From assembly GCA_900543105.1 (NCBI GenBank), contig UQQA01000149.1:1-5444 (forward strand): a stretch of DNA of 5,444 nt, written 5' to 3'. Below, piece by piece: positions 1 through 5,444 of this stretch. This DNA is from an uncultured Ruminococcus sp. (GTDB taxonomy: Bacteria > Bacillota > Clostridia > Oscillospirales > Ruminococcaceae). The notes beneath the pieces are model-generated. The model did not search any database and had not been told where the DNA came from. It worked only from the letters and a program-made list of their open reading frames with translations. Within the stretch, counting starts at the first letter, position 1; the number at the start of each line of letters is the position of its first letter. The position numbers and the translations under genes were made by a program.

Positions 1-25
1 CATTTTGGAAGTTGTTTTTCTATAC

Positions 26-72
26 TTTGTGTCACCTATCTATTGTAACATAACACAAATTTGCCGCAAAAT
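26..72. promoter_or_regulatory. Inverted repeats upstream of the prmA promoter (possible operator)
   Basis: Two small symmetric elements lie just upstream of the promoter. The first is TTTGTGT at 26-32 paired with ACACAAA at 53-59, a perfect 7-bp inverted repeat with a 20-nt spacer. The second is a compact near-palindrome at 58-72, with TTTGC at 60-64 and GCAAA at 66-70 around a single C and one further matching pair at 58/72. A tandem TAACA TAACA lies at 46-55. Their position ahead of the -35 box would suit a regulator site, but such short repeats also arise by chance in AT-rich spacers. No regulator family is recognised. Confidence 0.2.
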
Positions 73-84
73 GAAAATTCGCAC

Positions 85-113
85 TTGAAATTATCTGAAA
101 AAAGGTGTAAAAT
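85..113 (+). promoter_or_regulatory. Sigma-A-type promoter for the prmA-topoisomerase operon
   Basis: TTGAAA at 85-90 matches the -35 consensus at 5 of 6 positions, and TAAAAT at 108-113 matches the -10 consensus at 5 of 6, with the optimal 17-nt spacing. Transcription would start near 119-121, giving a leader of about 36 nt before the prmA ATG. No equally good promoter is seen in the 15-nt gaps before the two downstream genes, so this one probably drives all three. The leader is too short for a riboswitch. Confidence 0.65.
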
Positions 114-138
114 AATATAGTATGGCTAAAATCAGAAC

Positions 139-146
139 AGAAAGGA
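139..146 (+). promoter_or_regulatory. Ribosome binding site of prmA
   Basis: AGAAAGGA ends 10 nt before the ATG at 157, a slightly long but workable Shine-Dalgarno spacing. It supports this ATG, the first in the frame, as the start. Confidence 0.7.
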
Positions 147-156
147 TAAACGCATT

Positions 157-1137
157 ATGGATAACACAAACTGGATCGAAGCTAAGGTTTATACAACTAC
201 CGAGGGAATTGACCCCGTCTGCGGCTGTCTGCTCGGAGTGGGCATAACGGGCTTTGAAATAAAGGACTCTCAGGATTTTGAGGAATTTCTCGAACGCAAG
301 GACGGAAACTGGGATTATATAGACGATGACCTTATGGAAATGCGTACCTGCGAGACCTGCGTGACCGTTTATATCGCAGATAATGAGCAGGGCAGAGAAA
401 TGCTCGCCGCTTTGAAGCGTGAAATGACAGCACTCAAGGAACGTGATGCGGATAATAAATTCGGCAGACTTGCCGTTGAGCTTTCGGGCATAAAGGAAGA
501 GGACTGGGCAAACAACTGGAAGCAGTATTTCAAGCCGTTTGAAGTCGGCACACGCCTTGCCGTAAAACCCTCCTGGGAAGAATACGATAACCCGAACGGA
601 AGGACCGTTCTTGAAATAGACCCTGCATCAAGCTTCGGCACGGGTCAGCACAACACAACAAGACTTTGCCTTGAACTTATAGAAAAGACCGTTAAAAAGG
701 GTGATAAACTCCTTGATCTCGGCTGCGGAAGCGGAATACTTTCTATTGCCGGAATTCTCCTCGGTGCAGAAAAAGCTGCCGCTGTCGATATCGACCAGAA
801 CTCGGTCAAAATTGCAAAGGAAAACTTTGCCAAGAACAATATCCCCGAAAGCGTTTTTGATGCTTATGTCGGAAATATCATCGGTGATGAAGAGCTTCGT
901 GCAAAGCTCGGCGGCGGATATGATGTTGTTGTTGCAAATATCGTTGCCGATGTTCTCATCGCAATGAGCCCAATCTTTGGCAGCTTTATGAAACCCGATG
1001 CAAAGATAATCATTTCGGGCATTATCATCGAACGCTGCGAAGAGGTTATGGAAGCAATGGAAAAGAACGGCTTCAGGCAGATCGAACTTTGCGAAAACGG
1101 CGGCTGGGCTGCTGCGGAATTTGAAAAGAACAACTGA
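157..1137 (+). CDS. prmA: Ribosomal protein L11 methyltransferase PrmA
   Basis: A cytosolic class I SAM-dependent methyltransferase; in this family it trimethylates lysine side chains and the N-terminal amino group of ribosomal protein L11. The 326 residues begin with the L11-recognition domain (about 1-110). A conserved linker follows, with EEDWANNWKQYFKP at 114-127. The Rossmann methyltransferase domain carries the PrmA signature FGTGQHNTT (160-168), SAM motif I LDLGCGSG (186-193), an acidic ribose-binding strand VDID (210-213), the ANI motif (260-262) that places catalytic-site residues, and ISGII (286-290). Length is slightly above the roughly 295-312 residues of E. coli and Bacillus forms, the extra lying in the N-terminal domain. 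That domain also has two close cysteine pairs, C22/C24 and C65/C68, which I do not recognise as a family feature. The start is set by a good Shine-Dalgarno and a promoter just upstream. It is the first gene of the cluster, 15 nt before a topoisomerase gene; the dnaJ and rsmE neighbours common in Firmicutes are not seen here. Identification is secure; a role in L11 modification in this organism is inferred from the family. Confidence 0.97.
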   Translation: MDNTNWIEAKVYTTTEGIDPVCGCLLGVGITGFEIKDSQDFEEFLERKDGNWDYIDDDLMEMRTCETCVTVYIADNEQGREMLAALKREMTALKERDADNKFGRLAVELSGIKEEDWANNWKQYFKPFEVGTRLAVKPSWEEYDNPNGRTVLEIDPASSFGTGQHNTTRLCLELIEKTVKKGDKLLDLGCGSGILSIAGILLGAEKAAAVDIDQNSVKIAKENFAKNNIPESVFDAYVGNIIGDEELRAKLGGGYDVVVANIVADVLIAMSPIFGSFMKPDAKIIISGIIIERCEEVMEAMEKNGFRQIELCENGGWAAAEFEKNN

Positions 1138-1142
1138 AAGGG
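1136..1142 (+). promoter_or_regulatory. Ribosome binding site of the topoisomerase B-subunit gene, overlapping the prmA stop
   Basis: GAAAGGG overlaps the prmA TGA stop (1135-1137) and ends 10 nt before the ATG at 1153. An in-frame ATG-TAA pair (1147-1152) sits between the Shine-Dalgarno and the real start, only 4 nt from the Shine-Dalgarno. The overlap fits translational coupling to prmA. Confidence 0.6.
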
Positions 1143-1152
1143 CAGAATGTAA

Positions 1153-3126
1153 ATGGCAAAAAAGAAGAATTATGACAACGAAAGTATCTCGATGCTCAAA
1201 GGCGCAGACCGAGTTAGACTTCGCCCTGCCGTTATCTTCGGTTCGGACGATCTTGAGGGCTGTAAGCACTCCGTTTTTGAGATAATCTCCAACTCCATAG
1301 ACGAAGCCAGAGGCGGCCACGGCGACAAGATAACCGTCACCTACTATCAGGACAAGTCTATTGAAGTTGTCGATTGCGGACGAGGCTGCCCCGTTGACTA
1401 TAATAACGCTGAGGAAAGATATAACTGGGAGCTTGTCTACTGCGAGCTTTACGCAGGCGGCAAATATGACAATACCGACTATGAATTCTCCCTTGGTCTT
1501 AACGGCTTGGGCGCTTGCGCAACGCAGTATGCATCGGAATTTATGGACGTTGAAGTTCTCCGTGACGGTTTCAAGTATAACCTCCACTTTGAACACGGCG
1601 AGAATATCGGCGGACTTTCAAAAGAGCCTTACAAGGGCAAGCAGACGGGTACAAGAACACGCTGGCGTCCCGATACAGCGGTTTTCACCGATATAAATAT
1701 CGAGCGTGAATACTTCGAGAATATGATGAAAAAACAGGCTGTCGTAAACCCGAAGGTCACATTCGTTTTCCGCTATGAGCTTGCAACGGGCGGCTTTGAC
1801 GAGGCTGTTTATTACTATGAAAACGGCATCACCGACTATATTGACGAGATAATCGGCAATGACGGACTTACTGCCAGACAGTTCGTTTCCTGCGAACGTA
1901 AAGGCCGTGACAGCGACGACCGTCCCGAGTATAAAATGAAGCTCTCCTGCGCATTTGCTTTCTCAAACAAAGTAAGCTTTCAGGAGTATTATCATAACTC
2001 CAGCTACCTTGAACACGAGGGTTCGCCGCAGAAAGCAGTCCGTCAGGCGTTCCGTTCGTTCATCGACAACTATATAAAAACGAGCGGAAAGTATAAAGCA
2101 GGCGAAAAGTCGATAAAGGACGATGACGTTCTCGACAGCCTTGTTCTCGTTTCGTCCACATTCTCGACCTATACTTCCTACGCAAACCAGACAAAAAAAG
2201 CTATCAACAATAAGTCTATCTATGACAATATGGTCGATTTTCTCAAACATTCGCTTGAGGTTTACTTCATCGAGAACCCCGATGATGCGAACAAGATCGC
2301 CGACCAGATACTCATAAACAAGCGAAGCCGTGAATCTGCCGAACGTATCCGTCAGAATACGAAAAACAATCTCACAAAGCAGATCGACCTTGCAAATATG
2401 GTCGAAAAATTCGTAGACTGCCGTACAAAAGACCTTTCAAGGCGTGAAATTTTCATCGTTGAGGGTGACTCGGCTCTCGGCTCGTGCAAAACCGCCCGTG
2501 ATGCCGAATTTCAGGCTATAATCCCGGTTCGAGGAAAAATCCTAAACTGCCTTAAAGCCGATTATGCGAAGATCTTCAAGAATGATATCATCACCGACCT
2601 TATAAAAGTCCTCGGCTGCGGCGTTGAGGTCACAACAAAGGCAAACAAGGAGCTTTCGACCTTTAATATCGATAACCTCCGTTGGAACAAGATCATAATC
2701 TGTACCGATGCCGACGTTGACGGCTTCCAGATAAGAACGCTTATCCTTACGATGCTCTACCGTCTTACTCCGACGCTTATCGAGCAGGGATATGTTTATA
2801 TCGCAGAATCTCCGCTGTTTGAGATCACGACAAAGGACAAGACCTACTTCGCTTATAACGAAAAGGAAAAGGGCGAGATACTCGGAATGATAGGCGACCA
2901 GAAATATAAGATCGACCGCTCGAAAGGTCTTGGTGAGAACGACCCCGAAATGATGTCGCTTACAACAATGAACCCCGAAACACGCCGTCTTATAAAGGTA
3001 ACTCCTGTCGATATGGAAGCAACAGCGAATATGTTTGATCTTCTGCTCGGCGACAACCTGCAGGGCAGAAAAGACTATATCTCCGAATACGGCTGCAAGT
3101 ATCTTGAACTTGCGGATATTTCATAA
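1153..3126 (+). CDS. Divergent type IIA DNA topoisomerase, ATPase/TOPRIM subunit (ParE/GyrB-like)
   Basis: This is the B subunit of a type IIA topoisomerase. It binds and hydrolyses ATP to drive strand passage and supplies the TOPRIM metal site for DNA cleavage by the A subunit encoded next door. The 657 residues match the usual 630-660 of Gram-positive GyrB/ParE. The GHKL ATPase domain (about 10-230) has the catalytic Glu E43, Mg-binding N47, DCGRG with D74, the lid region AGGKYDN to LGLNGLG (101-120), R137 and T167. The transducer (about 231-400) ends with QTK, with ATP-contacting K348. The TOPRIM domain (about 430-550) has EGDS (E437), PVRGKILN (458-465) and D519/D521/D523. KGLGE (591-595) lies in the C-terminal part. 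Unusual changes by alignment from memory to E. coli GyrB: RPAVIFG for RPGMYIG, S46 for D45, N117 for H116, L442 in EGDSALGS, and FQ (525-526) where nearly all have SH. No residue expected to be essential is lost. The large E. coli GyrB insertion is absent. It is probably the second topoisomerase of a clostridium rather than the housekeeping gyrase; GyrB versus ParE cannot be settled from this subunit alone. Confidence 0.93.
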   Translation: MAKKKNYDNESISMLKGADRVRLRPAVIFGSDDLEGCKHSVFEIISNSIDEARGGHGDKITVTYYQDKSIEVVDCGRGCPVDYNNAEERYNWELVYCELYAGGKYDNTDYEFSLGLNGLGACATQYASEFMDVEVLRDGFKYNLHFEHGENIGGLSKEPYKGKQTGTRTRWRPDTAVFTDINIEREYFENMMKKQAVVNPKVTFVFRYELATGGFDEAVYYYENGITDYIDEIIGNDGLTARQFVSCERKGRDSDDRPEYKMKLSCAFAFSNKVSFQEYYHNSSYLEHEGSPQKAVRQAFRSFIDNYIKTSGKYKAGEKSIKDDDVLDSLVLVSSTFSTYTSYANQTKKAINNKSIYDNMVDFLKHSLEVYFIENPDDANKIADQILINKRSRESAERIRQNTKNNLTKQIDLANMVEKFVDCRTKDLSRREIFIVEGDSALGSCKTARDAEFQAIIPVRGKILNCLKADYAKIFKNDIITDLIKVLGCGVEVTTKANKELSTFNIDNLRWNKIIICTDADVDGFQIRTLILTMLYRLTPTLIEQGYVYIAESPLFEITTKDKTYFAYNEKEKGEILGMIGDQKYKIDRSKGLGENDPEMMSLTTMNPETRRLIKVTPVDMEATANMFDLLLGDNLQGRKDYISEYGCKYLELADIS

Positions 3127-3133
3127 AAGGGGG
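3125..3133 (+). promoter_or_regulatory. Strong ribosome binding site of the topoisomerase A-subunit gene
   Basis: AAAAGGGGG overlaps the upstream TAA stop (3124-3126) and ends 8 nt before the ATG at 3142, near-ideal spacing. It is stronger than the site before the B-subunit gene. The overlap of stop codon and Shine-Dalgarno suggests coupled translation, keeping the two subunits near equal amounts. Confidence 0.75.
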
Positions 3134-3141
3134 CGGGATAA

Positions 3142-5394
3142 ATGGCAAGAAAAAATTCAGGCAAATCAGCGCCTAAGAAAAAAACAGTCGGTATGCCCGA
3201 TGCGTATATCGCAGGCAGCGGTATAGTTGCGGAAGAAACTATTACCGATACCCTCGAAAAAAACTATATGCCGTATGCGATGAGCGTTATCATCTCCCGT
3301 GCGCTCCCCGAGATAGACGGATTCAAGCCCTCGCACAGAAAGCTCCTCTATACAATGTATAAAATGGGACTTCTCACGGGCGCAAAAACCAAGTCCGCGA
3401 ATATCGTCGGACAGACTATGAAGCTCAACCCTCATGGTGATGCGGCTATCTATGAAACGATGGTTCGTCTTTCCAAGGGCAACGAAGCACTTCTTCACCC
3501 TTATGTAGACAGCAAGGGAAACTTCGGTAAAGCATATTCAAAAAATATGGCTTATGCCGCTTCACGATATACAGAAGCAAAGCTCGCACCGATATGTGCA
3601 GAGCTTTTCAGTGATATCGATAAGGACACGGTAGATTTCGTTCCGAACTACGATAACGAAACCACCGAACCGACACTTCTCCCTGCAACATTTCCGTCAG
3701 TCCTCGTCAATGCGAATGTCGGTATCGCCGTATCAATGGCGAGCGCAGTATGCCCGTTCAATCTTGCAGAAGTCTGCGAAACAACTGTCGGATTGATACG
3801 CAATCCCGAACATGATATTATGTCAACGCTCAAAGGTCCCGATTTTCCGGGCGGCGGCTTTATAATCTATGACGAGCACGAACTGAAAAATGTCTATGGA
3901 ACGGGCAGAGGTTCGATAAAAATTCGCTCAAAATATAACTTTGACGAAGCTTCAAACTGCATCGAGGTAACGGAAATACCGCCGACAACGACTATCGAAG
4001 CCATTATGGATAAGATAATCGAGCTTGTAAAGGGCGGAAAAATCAGCGAAATTTCCTATATCCGTGATGAGACCGACATCAACGGTCTGAAAATAGCTAT
4101 CGATATCAAAAAGGGCGTTGACCCCGACAAGCTGATGAAAAAGCTGTTCCGAATGACGCCGCTTCAGGATTCCTATGCCTGCAACTTCAATATCCTTATC
4201 GGCGGTATGCCAAGGGTAATGGGCGTTCGTGAAATCCTCGAAGAATGGGTAGCCTTCCGAAAAGAATGTGTAAAGCGAAGAATTTACTTCGAGCTTTCAA
4301 AGAAAAAGAGCAAGCTCCACCTGCTCAAAGGCTTGAAAAAGATACTGCTTGATATCGACAAGGCTGTAAAGATCGTCCGTGAAACCGAGGAAGAAACGGA
4401 AGTCGTTCCAAACCTTATGATAGGCTTCGGCATAGACGAAACGCAGGCTGATTATGTTGCCGAAATAAAGCTCCGTCATCTCAATAAGGAGTACATTCTC
4501 AACCGTATCTCCGAGATAGAAGATCTTGAAAAGTCCATTGCAGAAATGGAAGATATCCTCAAAGACGATAAAAAGGTCAAGAATCTTATCATTGACGAGC
4601 TTAACGAAGTCAGCCGCAAGTACCGCCAGCCGAGAAAAACACTCTTCATCTATACCGCAGGCGAGGAGGAAGAAGCCGAAGAGGACGATACACCTGATTT
4701 CCCTGTAACGCTCTTCATTTCGCAGAGCGGATATTTCAAGAAGATAACTCCGCAGTCGCTCCGTATGTCGGGCGACCAGAAGCTCAAAGAGGGCGACTTC
4801 ATTATCAATTCGGTAGAAACAACTAACCGAAGCGAGCTGCTGTTCTTCTCCGATAAAGCGCAGGTATATAAGAGCAAAACTTCGCTCTTCAAAAATACAA
4901 AAGCGTCCGAGCTTGGCGTTTATGTTCCTGCACAGCTTGGCTTTGACGACGGTGAAAGCTTCCGTTCGATGATAGTTACCAACGATTACAGCGGCTATCT
5001 CATTATGATCTTCGCCAACGGTAAAGTTGCAAAAGTTCCGCTCAATGCATACGAAACCAAAACAAACCGCAAAAAGCTTGCCAATGCTTACAGCGATAAA
5101 TCACCGCTCGTTGCAATGTTCTGCGTTGCCGATAACGAAGATATTCTTCTCACGACTTCTAACGGCAGAGCAGTTGTGTTCAACACGGGAATGATCCTCC
5201 CGAAAAACACCCGTGACACAATAGGCGTTCAGGTTGTAACGCTCAAAGCAAAGGCTGAAGTAGTCGGAGCGCAGACCGTTCCCGAAGAAAAGAAAGCTGA
5301 CTATTCAAAATATTACGTTAAAACTATCCCTGCCGCAGGTTCGCTTGCAAAGGATATAGCAGATGCCGACCAGCTTTCATTCTTAAATATATAA
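3142..5394 (+). CDS. Divergent type IIA DNA topoisomerase, DNA breakage-reunion subunit (ParC/GyrA-like)
   Basis: This is the A subunit that cleaves and rejoins DNA through a phosphotyrosine bond, partner of the B subunit 15 nt upstream. After a basic, probably flexible N-terminus (1-30) comes the winged-helix/tower core (about 31-370): YAMSVIISRALPE (45-57), KPSHRK with H65, NPHGD (96-100), GNFG (126-129) and the active-site ASRYTE with R142 and catalytic Y143. GIAV (194-197) holds the intercalating Ile195. A long helical coiled-coil and C-gate region follows (about 365-500). An acidic linker (508-516, EEEEAEEDD) leads to a C-terminal beta-pinwheel with four visible repeats starting near 523, 566, 620 and 667, then a 35-residue tail. 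The GyrA box (QRRGGKG type) is missing; its place reads RMSGDQKLKE (541-550). Its 750 residues equal ParC length and are short for GyrA (about 820-880), so topoisomerase IV-like activity is favoured. The positions matching E. coli GyrA S83 and D87 are A101 and E105, and H78 is N96. The reading frame is intact. Subfamily naming is less certain than the enzyme class. Confidence 0.93.
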   Translation: MARKNSGKSAPKKKTVGMPDAYIAGSGIVAEETITDTLEKNYMPYAMSVIISRALPEIDGFKPSHRKLLYTMYKMGLLTGAKTKSANIVGQTMKLNPHGDAAIYETMVRLSKGNEALLHPYVDSKGNFGKAYSKNMAYAASRYTEAKLAPICAELFSDIDKDTVDFVPNYDNETTEPTLLPATFPSVLVNANVGIAVSMASAVCPFNLAEVCETTVGLIRNPEHDIMSTLKGPDFPGGGFIIYDEHELKNVYGTGRGSIKIRSKYNFDEASNCIEVTEIPPTTTIEAIMDKIIELVKGGKISEISYIRDETDINGLKIAIDIKKGVDPDKLMKKLFRMTPLQDSYACNFNILIGGMPRVMGVREILEEWVAFRKECVKRRIYFELSKKKSKLHLLKGLKKILLDIDKAVKIVRETEEETEVVPNLMIGFGIDETQADYVAEIKLRHLNKEYILNRISEIEDLEKSIAEMEDILKDDKKVKNLIIDELNEVSRKYRQPRKTLFIYTAGEEEEAEEDDTPDFPVTLFISQSGYFKKITPQSLRMSGDQKLKEGDFIINSVETTNRSELLFFSDKAQVYKSKTSLFKNTKASELGVYVPAQLGFDDGESFRSMIVTNDYSGYLIMIFANGKVAKVPLNAYETKTNRKKLANAYSDKSPLVAMFCVADNEDILLTTSNGRAVVFNTGMILPKNTRDTIGVQVVTLKAKAEVVGAQTVPEEKKADYSKYYVKTIPAAGSLAKDIADADQLSFLNI

Positions 5395-5444
5395 TACTAA
5401 TTCTCGATCAACCTATAGACAAACTCTCGGCTATAATAAGTTCA
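5395..5444. other. Short non-coding end of window
   Basis: Fifty AT-rich bases follow the last stop codon. I see no stem-loop followed by a T-run, so the operon's terminator, if intrinsic, lies beyond the window or transcription continues. A TATAAT at 5432-5437 has no matching -35 box at 16-18 nt. No start codon with a Shine-Dalgarno is present. Confidence 0.5.

Noticed and set aside
628..1596. A 322-codon open frame on the minus strand spanning the prmA/topoisomerase junction
   Set aside because: It lies wholly antisense to two strongly conserved genes, bridges their boundary, has no recognisable domain and has a low-complexity hydrophobic and Cys-rich composition typical of a shadow frame. 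Antisense frames this long are common where the coding strand lacks certain codons.
1963..2250. Minus-strand and other-frame open frames of 60-111 codons within the topoisomerase genes
   Set aside because: All overlap well-supported coding sequence, show no conserved motif and have no operon logic of their own.
3442..3456. Acquired fluoroquinolone-resistance mutation in a housekeeping gyrA
   Set aside because: The surrounding protein is divergent at many positions and lacks the GyrA box, so the Ala and Glu look like fixed traits of a separate subfamily rather than a selected mutation in gyrA.
5432..5437. Perfect TATAAT as the -10 box of a downstream promoter
   Set aside because: The hexamers 16-18 nt upstream match TTGACA poorly and the window ends 7 nt later, so it cannot be supported.
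5395..5444. Intrinsic terminator after the last gene
   Set aside because: No stable GC stem followed by a T-run is present; the short CTATAG palindrome and repeated CTCG are too weak.
1..5444. Mobile element, CRISPR array, toxin-antitoxin or phage defence system
   Set aside because: No transposase, integrase, regular repeat array, attachment-site repeats or small toxin-antitoxin pair is visible. GHKL and TOPRIM domains occur in some defence proteins, but here they sit in one full-length topoisomerase subunit next to its A-subunit partner.

Overview
The window holds three complete genes, all on the + strand and packed head to tail, so they look like one operon. Moderate base composition, a strong purine-rich Shine-Dalgarno sequence before every gene and the protein sequences all point to a low-to-moderate-GC Clostridia member, most like gut Oscillospiraceae/Ruminococcus or Lachnospiraceae relatives. 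The taxon is inferred from protein flavour and gene style; no rRNA or other marker is present.

Layout: positions 1-156 are non-coding and carry a good sigma-A-type promoter (TTGAAA, 17 nt, TAAAAT) preceded by small inverted repeats. Next comes prmA (157-1137), the ribosomal protein L11 methyltransferase. After 15 nt follows the ATPase/TOPRIM subunit of a type IIA DNA topoisomerase (1153-3126). After another 15 nt follows the DNA breakage-reunion subunit of the same enzyme (3142-5394). The last 50 nt show no convincing terminator or gene.

The two topoisomerase genes should encode the halves of one A2B2 enzyme. All core catalytic residues I can place are present: the GHKL Glu and Asn, the QTK lysine, the TOPRIM Glu and DxDxD, and the active-site Arg-Tyr. 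Both proteins nevertheless depart from textbook GyrB/GyrA and ParE/ParC at positions that rarely vary. The A subunit has no GyrA box and only about four C-terminal pinwheel blades, which argues for a topoisomerase IV-like relaxing or decatenating enzyme rather than the housekeeping gyrase. Its quinolone-contact positions are Ala and Glu instead of Ser and Asp, so low fluoroquinolone sensitivity is predicted. I believe this divergent pair is a recurrent second topoisomerase of Clostridia, usually annotated only generically, rather than something unique to this genome; that is from memory and unchecked.

I found no mobile element, CRISPR array, RNA gene, toxin-antitoxin pair or defence system. 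The best candidate for something under-described is the divergent topoisomerase itself and its link to prmA.
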